NCBI RefSeq assembly: GCF_947507565.1
Contig: NC_089191.1
Location: forward strand, 992,001-1,056,000
From: Oscarella lobularis
Taxonomy: Eukaryota; Porifera; Homoscleromorpha; Homosclerophorida; Oscarellidae
Direction of reading: 5' to 3'
Length of the DNA stretch: 64,000 nt
Shown here piece after piece: positions 58,201 through 64,000 of this stretch; position 1 is the first letter of the stretch; each line of letters starts with the position of its first letter. Under the pieces are notes generated by a model. It saw only the letters and a program-made list of their open reading frames with translations. It was not told the DNA's origin and ran no database searches. The translations under genes and the position numbers were made by a program.

Positions 58201-60885
58201 TTACACCTATACTTTCACTCAAGTGACACGTAAGGGAAGAGATAAGTGATTGACTTCTGGTTGACAGCATTTGATTTTAGCTCGGTTTTACATCAATGGA
58301 AGTCTGCTGAAAGTTTCCAGCGGGGCAAATCTCGACTACGAAACAGAGAGCCAGATTCTAATCAATGTCAAATCGACCGACAGTGGACGACCATCTCTCA
58401 GCTACGCGGTAAAAAAACCCTTTGTCACCCAACAGGATATGTTCAATAATTACTATTTGATTCTTCTAAGAACGATATCGCCGTTGTCATTCTCGACGTA
58501 AACGAGCCGCCGACGGAAATCAAGTCGTATCGCGAGGACGAAATCGCCGAGATGAGTCCCGCCGGAACGAACGTTGCAAATTTAACGGTAATCGATCCGG
58601 ACGCGAATCAGTCGCACACATGTCGCCTCCTGAACGGGACCGAATATTTCACTCTCACAAACGACGGAATCACTTCGCAATTAATCGTTGCCAACGACGC
58701 CGTCATAGATTACGAGAAAACGCGGTCTATTTGGGTCATACTGCGATGCAGCGACGACGGAAATCCGTCGCTCAGTCTCGACCATTCGTTCGTCGTCAAC
58801 GTCGTCGACGTCAACGATCCGATTACGGATATCGTTTTGACGGGCCTGACGTCGTTGCCTGAAAACTTGGACGTAGGCGCCGTCGTGGGAACGCTGTCTC
58901 CGGTCGACGAGGATCGTGGCCAGACGTACTACTTCAATTTGACTGGTCATTTGGCAAGCGCTTTCACGGTAAGTCATTTCGGTTCCAAAGGAGTCAGAAT
59001 ATTAAACGGTTGTTCCTTTTAGATCGACAATGCCAATTTTGAGCTGATCGTTGCTCGGCCTATTCGCTTCGATTTCGAGAGTCTCGACCATCCGGTGATC
59101 AATTTGACTATCAACGTTTTTGACGACGGCACTCCACCGTCGACGTTTAGCCACGTTTTTTTCTTCAACGTCACCGATATAAACGAACCGCCGAGGAACG
59201 TCAGCATCGACGGTGGAGAGACTACCCTGCGCGAAGACGCTCACATCGGTGATGTGATTGGCATTGTGACATCTGAGAACCCGGAGAACGAAGACTCCGA
59301 CATATCCTACGAACTTATCTCGGTGAACGGCGTCAAAGGCTCCGAAGACTTCTATTTGGTCGTCGCAAATTCTTCCGAGACTATGCTCTACCTTAATCGA
59401 AGTCTTGACTACGTGGAGGTGTCCTCGTTTGCAATCGAGATTCTCGCAACCGATAGCGACGATCCGCCGGCGTCGTCCTTCTTGACGCTCACAATCGACG
59501 TCGAGCGCACGGATCCGTGCGCGACAGGAAGCGCTCGTTGTCACGCGAACGCAACGTGTCGGCGACTCAGTCAGACGACGAGCACGTGCGTGTGCAATCC
59601 CGGTTATAGCGAGACGGAGAGCGGTGGTTGCGATGAAGACAACGAGTGCGACGTGCAGATCGATTGGGACGCGACGTCGACGTCGACTCGTAGCCAACTA
59701 GAAACGAACGCGAAAGTGTGCAACTACGGCACGTGTATCGACGCCATCAATAATTACACGTGCACGTGCGAGCCGGGATACTTTGGATCGGACTGCAGCG
59801 AAAATGTGGACGAATGCGCGTCAAATCCGTGCGGAAGTGGCGGTGAGTGCGTCGACTTGGTGAACGGTTTTACTTGTCAATGCGCGATTGGCTACGAGGG
59901 GTCCTACTGCACGAATGTCGATGATTGTGCTTCGGCGCCTTGCACGCGTGGCACGTGCGAGGATCGAATCAACGATTATCTGTGCGCCTGCCCTACTGAT
60001 TACACCGGAGACGTTTGTTCGTTTTCAGCGACAGCGTGCAATAGCAGTAACGACGCATGTCCGAGTCAAACGGCATGCGTTCCTGTGATCACCTCTTCAG
60101 CCAATTCTATTTGCGTTATAAACGAACACATCGCTTCCGTTACTTTTGCGACTGAGACCGTCGAAGATGCTAGTTTTGATCGACATTGGGAACGCTGGGT
60201 TAAAGACAATCTCAACGATTCTGTCTCAGAAGTGTTTATCGTCGGCCATTATCACATAAACCAAGCAAAGACTGATGTTCATTTCGTCGCTCTGGTGAAC
60301 AACGAACCAGTGCTCCCTAAGACAGTTTTAGTTGCACTATGCAAGATAAAGCCAAGCGCGTCGATGCCGTACGAAATTGGTGCAGGGGCGTGCCGTCCCC
60401 CTCCTTCAACACCGCCGCCAACTCCTCAAAAAGCGCCTAAAATTGGGCCTCAATCTAGCCTAACGTGGATTATTGTTATCGCCATTGTTGGCATAGCAAT
60501 TGTTTTGCTGATCGCAATTTCGACGGTAGTCTATTTTCGAAGTCGGCAGCGAAAGCAACGCTTCCGCCTCGCCGCGGCACAGTTTCCCCCGTCGTCTTTA
60601 GACGATTCTCCGGCGCCGTTGTCGTCGGTGGCCAGTCAGGCAGCCGAAGAGAGAGAGGTTCGCAATCCTTTGTACGAGTCAACTGGCGACGTGCGTGATT
60701 CGGATCAAGATCAATTCTCCTATCGCAATCCCCTGTATTCGCCCGACGGAGTTCACACCAATCACGACTACGAGACAGTGCGGGATGAAAATAACGTGGG
60801 AATGCTCGAAAATCCTCTTTGCGATTCGAGCCAAGCGAATGCCAGCGATGATGCCGTCTACGAGGAACCCATCTCGTACTTGTAG
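49229..60885 (+). CDS. Giant TSP1-CCP-cadherin-EGF transmembrane receptor
   Basis: 25 exons, all junctions in phase: 49229-49494, 49724-50216, 50269-50498, 50552-50822, 50883-51002, 51048-51401, 51449-51642, 51701-51803, 51858-52697, 52846-53886, 53945-54193, 54250-54408, 54458-55342, 55401-55661, 55710-55871, 55926-56246, 56299-56451, 56504-56746, 56803-57342, 57396-57518, 57575-57649, 57713-58229, 58281-58408, 58471-58968, 59023-60885; about 3,362 residues. Order: signal peptide; about seven TSP1 repeats (WSTWSSC, WGNWGACSETCG); one EGF-like and one CCP module; about 21 cadherin repeats with linkers such as DVNDRPS and DVNEAPN and LDYE/LNYE motifs; four to five EGF repeats; an unassigned ~100-residue region; a membrane segment near 3,221-3,245; and a ~115-residue tail. 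The tail has two NPLY motifs and YEEP, possible PTB and SH2 docking sites. Probably calcium-dependent adhesion coupled to tyrosine-kinase signalling. Confidence 0.85.
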
Positions 60886-60924
60886 AGCGACATCGATTGA
60901 TTTCGTAACAGTTTTACCGTCGAA

Positions 60925-61028
60925 CGTATTTTCATGTAAACTGTGTTAGGTTTCTGTTTTTATTTTTCATTTTTGCCAGTCAAATGTATTTCATCTAAAC
61001 TGTGTTAGGTTTCTGTTTTTATTATTTT
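60925..61028 (+). repeat. Imperfect 60-bp direct repeat in the cadherin 3' flank
   Basis: Two copies of a unit containing CTGTGTTAGGTTTCTGTTTT occur 60 nt apart, each preceded by a GTATTT-CAT block. They lie just past the stop of the giant cadherin gene and before the actin-like gene, so they probably belong to the 3' UTR. A local tandem duplication. Confidence 0.75.
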
Positions 61029-61114
61029 TTGTACACCGATCGTCTTTTCATTCTTTGCCAGTAAAATTTGCCGCGTAACCACGTCCTATTTAGCGTGCTC
61101 TAACAGTACACAAA

Positions 61115-62179
61115 ATGAGTAAGCCTGTTGTCGTCGATTCTGGCTCGAGCCGTTGTCGCGCCGGCTTTTCGAGTGCAGAAGAGCCGCGCAGCGACTTCGC
61201 GTCGGCCTGGGAAGGCGCGCCGTCGATGGAACGCGGCGTCGTCACCGATTGGGACGCGATGGAAAAGGTGCTGGAGCGCGTCTACAAAGATCTCAACGTT
61301 TCGCCAGACGGCCAGCCTATCCTACTCACAGACAGCCCAACAAATCCCAAAGCGAACAGAGAGAAAATGACGGAGGTCTAATCATAATGACGTCATGCTA
61401 ATCAGTTTAGCATAACTGTGGTCATTGAGAATTTTTTTCCTTTGTCTTATATGTAGCTCGTCTTTGAGAAATTCAAACCGCCAAGAATGCACATCGCCAT
61501 TGGAGCCGTACTGGCTCTGTACTCGACGGGCAATCTATCGGGTCTCGTGCTCCAATCGGGTCACGGCGTGACGCACGCCGTTCCCATTCATCAAGGATAC
61601 GCCATTTCCGACGGCATCGGTCGTCTCGACTTGGCCGGACACGATCTCACCGAGGCGCTCGCCAAACGCTGCGTCGTCGCCAAGGCAACGGCCGAAGCAA
61701 TCAAAGAAAAACTCGCCCACGTCGCATTGAATGTCGACTCGGAGAAGAAAGTCGAGAAAAGCTACGAGCTTCCCGATGGAAAGTCGATCGCAGTCGGAAG
61801 CGAAATGTTCGAAGTGCCCGAAGCTCTTTTCGAGCCGAGTCGTCTCGGAGTCAAGTCGTGCGGGGGCGTTCACCGCCTCGTTTGCGATTCGATTTCGAAG
61901 TGCGACGACGCCGTTGGCAAGGATCTCTACTCGAAGATCGTTCTTTCCGGAGGAACGACGCTGCTTCCGGGTTTCGACGGACGTCTCAAGAAGGAGATCG
62001 GCGCGTTGGTCGCGTCCGGAACGACGACGAAAATTGTCGACAATTTGTCTTCGAGGGTTTACAGTTCGTGGTTTGGCGGCTCGATTTTGGCGGCTTTGGC
62101 CACGTTCGACGAGAAGTGGGTCACCAAGGCGGAGTACGAGGAAGCGGGAGCGGTCGTTGTGCACAAGAAATGCGTCTGA
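61115..62179 (+). CDS. Divergent actin-like protein lacking the D-loop
   Basis: Two exons, 61115-61375 and 61457-62179, 327 residues against ~375 for actin. The start KPVVVDSGSSRCRAGFSS aligns with actin's DNGSGMCKAGFAG. Sequence then jumps to RGVVTDWDAMEKVLERVY, so the segment holding the DNase I-binding loop (actin ~40-65) is gone. The second phosphate loop, normally LDSGDGVTH, reads LQSGHGVTH: both Asp that hold Mg-ATP and the attacking water are replaced. The end is well kept (LSGGTTLLPGFDGRLKKEI, SSWFGGSILAALATF, VTKAEYEEAGAVVVHKKCV). It probably cannot polymerise like actin or hydrolyse ATP normally. A recent actin derivative rather than a named ARP class; it is an open frame with a normal intron, so perhaps functional. 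Confidence 0.85.
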
Positions 62180-63220
62180 GTAAGAGAGCGATTTTTTTTT
62201 GTTGCTGATGCGTGAGACAGTTCTTGCACGTGTATTTTAGAGTGAGTGAGTGCTCTGAAGCACCTGAACGTTCGGCTGGTAGTTAGACAGCTTTTGGGAA
62301 CGTGAATTTGTGTATGCGGAATTATCACCTGTCGCTGAAATTTTCTAGCACAGGCAGTGTGTTCTAGAGCTTATCTATAGGATCTTCTCTAAGATCCAGC
62401 TCTTTAGTCCAGCCCAAGGCTTGGCGTGCGCTAAGCTCCTAACTTCCAGAGGGAGTGTACTGTGAGAAACTGCGTTCAGGAGTCTCCGAGCGCTTCCCAT
62501 CTTGTCGTAGTAATGAGATAGTGTTGCGGTCAGACGATTAGGAAGGCGCATAAAGCGAATATGGCCGAGGTACACTCAAAGAACGTTGCCAAGACGTTTT
62601 TTCCGCTTCTCACGTGCCCATCAGAATAATAACGACTTTTTGATAGCGCGAATGTATCACGGAGGCTAAGGATCAGGCGCCAATGGACTTTTTGCTCTGT
62701 CAGGGGGCCCCATTGGGCTCCCGAATGACGTCACGGCTGCAGAAAGAAGAATTAATAAATAAGGGTATGATACGCGTACACGTGTTCGCCCAATTTCTCG
62801 TGAAAATATCTTTTTTCATTTCAATCGACGTGTAGGCGCTTTTGTTTGAAACAGTGGGAGAAGAGTCCTGAAATTGTGTTTGGACTTAATTTCCACAAAA
62901 CGGCAGTCGGTCACTACTTTGATGACGACACCGTGACACTTCCGTCCCGTAATGAGAAATCAATACGCTTACCTAGGAGGAACGCATGCATTATGATATG
63001 CGCCAGCGACGGCGCGCTGTTTCCGTGCGCAAAGCCACGCGGGATCTTAGCAAAAAGCAAAAGCAAATGGAGAGAGCCTCTTCGCCAAGAAAACAGCCAG
63101 AAGAGAAGACCTGCGTGTTTTAGTGTATGAAAATGACGGGTCTCAACGTTGGTCTCTCAGCATTCGAGGTAAACGTCTACGCATTCCTTATTTCTATTCT
63201 TATCCTTGTTTTTAGCCGTT
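62180..63220. other. Intergenic region downstream of the actin-like gene
   Basis: About 1 kb with only short frames and no family match. Around 62846-63130 there is one open frame of 94 codons, rich in Lys/Arg and Ser, with no recognisable domain; I do not call it a gene. Confidence 0.5.
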
Positions 63221-63454
63221 CGGGGTCCTGAGTACGACCCCGTCAACAAAAAACTGCTCCGTCGGGGTCCTGAGCACGACCCCGTCATCAAAAACTGCTC
63301 GCGCATGAAAGGGGAGGGACGGTTTATTTATTTAATAAATTCAAAAAAATTGCACAGAGTCTCCCGTCGCGTTTTCCGAGGCAGTTTTTGTTGACGGGGT
63401 CTTGCCCGGGACCCCGATGGAGCAGTTTTTGTCGACGGGGTCGTGCTCAGGACC
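63221..63454. repeat. Inverted cluster of GGGGTCCTGAG/CGACCCCGTC units
   Basis: On the left, the unit CGGGGTCCTGAG-x-ACGACCCCGTCA followed by AAAAACTGCTC occurs twice in tandem (63221-63300). On the right the complement occurs (GAGCAGTTTTTGTCGACGGGG, then TCGTGCTCAGGACC, ~63385-63454). Left and right can fold into a long hairpin around an A/T-rich centre. The structure suggests a small inverted-repeat element or a recombination remnant. No coding capacity. Confidence 0.75.
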
Positions 63455-63607
63455 TCTTCAAGACCTAGAAGTGCACGTTAGAGTGCGTTCAGGAGCAATA
63501 CATATGCATACCTAGTCTCGTTCCCAGCCCCTCCCCCTCCGTTAATATCACTACGGGGAGAGGGTCTGGGGACATGCCTTTGATCTCGTTGTGCACCGCT
63601 CCCCCCG

Positions 63608-64000
63608 ATTTTGGGTGGGCGATAATTGGATGACGTAGTAGCCGCGAAGTAGCAAAGTGCACGCGCGAAGTAGCGATTCAGCTTTGCGCGTCGATTTCCA
63701 GCTACATTACAGTACGGATCGCGAGAATCTCCGAGTCGCTCTATAGGGTATGCAAAGGGGCGCTGCAGAACGGTTTCGCCGGTATAGAGATCTGCGCTCG
63801 TGTGCGCTTATCTCGCACCGCACTCGCCGACTACTGCCGGCGAAACCGTTTTGCAGCGCATACCCTATAGAGCGAGATTCTTGCGATCCGTGTAGCTAGA
63901 AATCGACGCGCAACGCTGAATCGCGTGTGCACTTGCTACTTCGCGCGTGCACTTGCTACTTCGCCGCTACTACGTCATCCAATTATCGCCCACCCAAAAT
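63608..64000. mobile_element. Foldback (long terminal inverted repeat) element reaching the window edge
   Basis: The left arm begins ATTTTGGGTGGGCGATAATT at 63608, and the last bases of the window are its exact complement. The arms run ~63608-63780 and ~63833-64000 and match at most positions, including a TATAGGGTATGC block and ACGGTTTCGCCGG at the inner ends. Only ~50 bp separate them. Small indels in a GCGAAGTAGC/AAGTGCAC repeat differ between arms. It has no open reading frame, so it is a non-autonomous foldback or MITE-type element. A target duplication cannot be checked because the right flank lies outside the window. Confidence 0.85.

Noticed and set aside
61853-62208. Alternative frames over the actin-like exon 2
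   Set aside because: The actin-family frame accounts for the whole exon; the others are Arg-rich shadows.
62846-63130. 94-codon frame in the region after the actin-like gene
   Set aside because: Low-complexity basic composition, no domain, no splice context; not enough to call a gene.
1-64000. Prokaryotic origin suggested by open single-exon sulfotransferases
   Set aside because: Adjacent genes have spliceosomal GT-AG introns, signal peptides and animal domains. The array lies in the same contig with a similar base composition.

Overview
This is eukaryotic, animal-type nuclear DNA. Almost every gene is split by very short GT-AG introns (mostly 45-70 nt), and the products belong to animal families: an ionotropic glutamate receptor, a collagen-fibrinogen protein, an ankyrin-TRP channel, animal-type chitin synthases, giant TSP1-cadherins and a selenocysteine glutathione peroxidase. 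Compact genes, cadherin repeats with DVNDRP-type linkers, and a glutamate receptor beside chitin synthase suggest an early-branching animal. My best guess is a sponge, possibly a homoscleromorph. That is inference; the sequence carries no taxonomic marker.

Layout. 0.4-9.4 kb: a minus-strand tandem array of seven intronless sulfotransferase units, five intact and two broken. 9.4-15.5 kb: two tandem plus-strand GH3 glycosidases with an N-terminal ricin-type lectin domain; the second has a 14-nt deletion beside the catalytic Asp. 15.7-20.4 kb: a ten-exon secreted propeller-like protein whose 2.1-kb first intron holds two antisense rolling stone-like membrane protein genes. 20.6-21.4 kb: a GPx gene with an in-frame TGA and a 3' SECIS-like element. 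21.9-25.2 kb (minus): an ionotropic glutamate receptor. 26.0-27.7 kb: a collagen-fibrinogen (ficolin-like) gene. 28.0-31.5 kb (minus): an ankyrin-TRP channel. 31.8-32.7 kb: an NTPCR-type NTPase. 32.9-33.9 kb: an unrecognised secreted protein.

35-44.5 kb: two tandem minus-strand chitin synthases. The upstream copy (40.6-44.5 kb) is intact; the other carries several frameshifts and a stop. Homologous spacers of 1.6-1.7 kb separate the chitin synthases from each other and from two plus-strand TSP1-cadherin genes: a short one (46.2-47.5 kb) and a 25-exon, about 3,360-residue one (49.2-60.9 kb). 61.1-62.2 kb: an actin-like gene lacking the D-loop and with altered nucleotide-site residues. The last kilobase holds an inverted-repeat cluster and a foldback element that runs to the window edge.

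Most of the window reads as a surface, matrix and signalling neighbourhood shaped by tandem and segmental duplication, with decaying copies beside intact ones. I found no tRNA, rRNA or CRISPR. Promoters could not be assigned from sequence alone.
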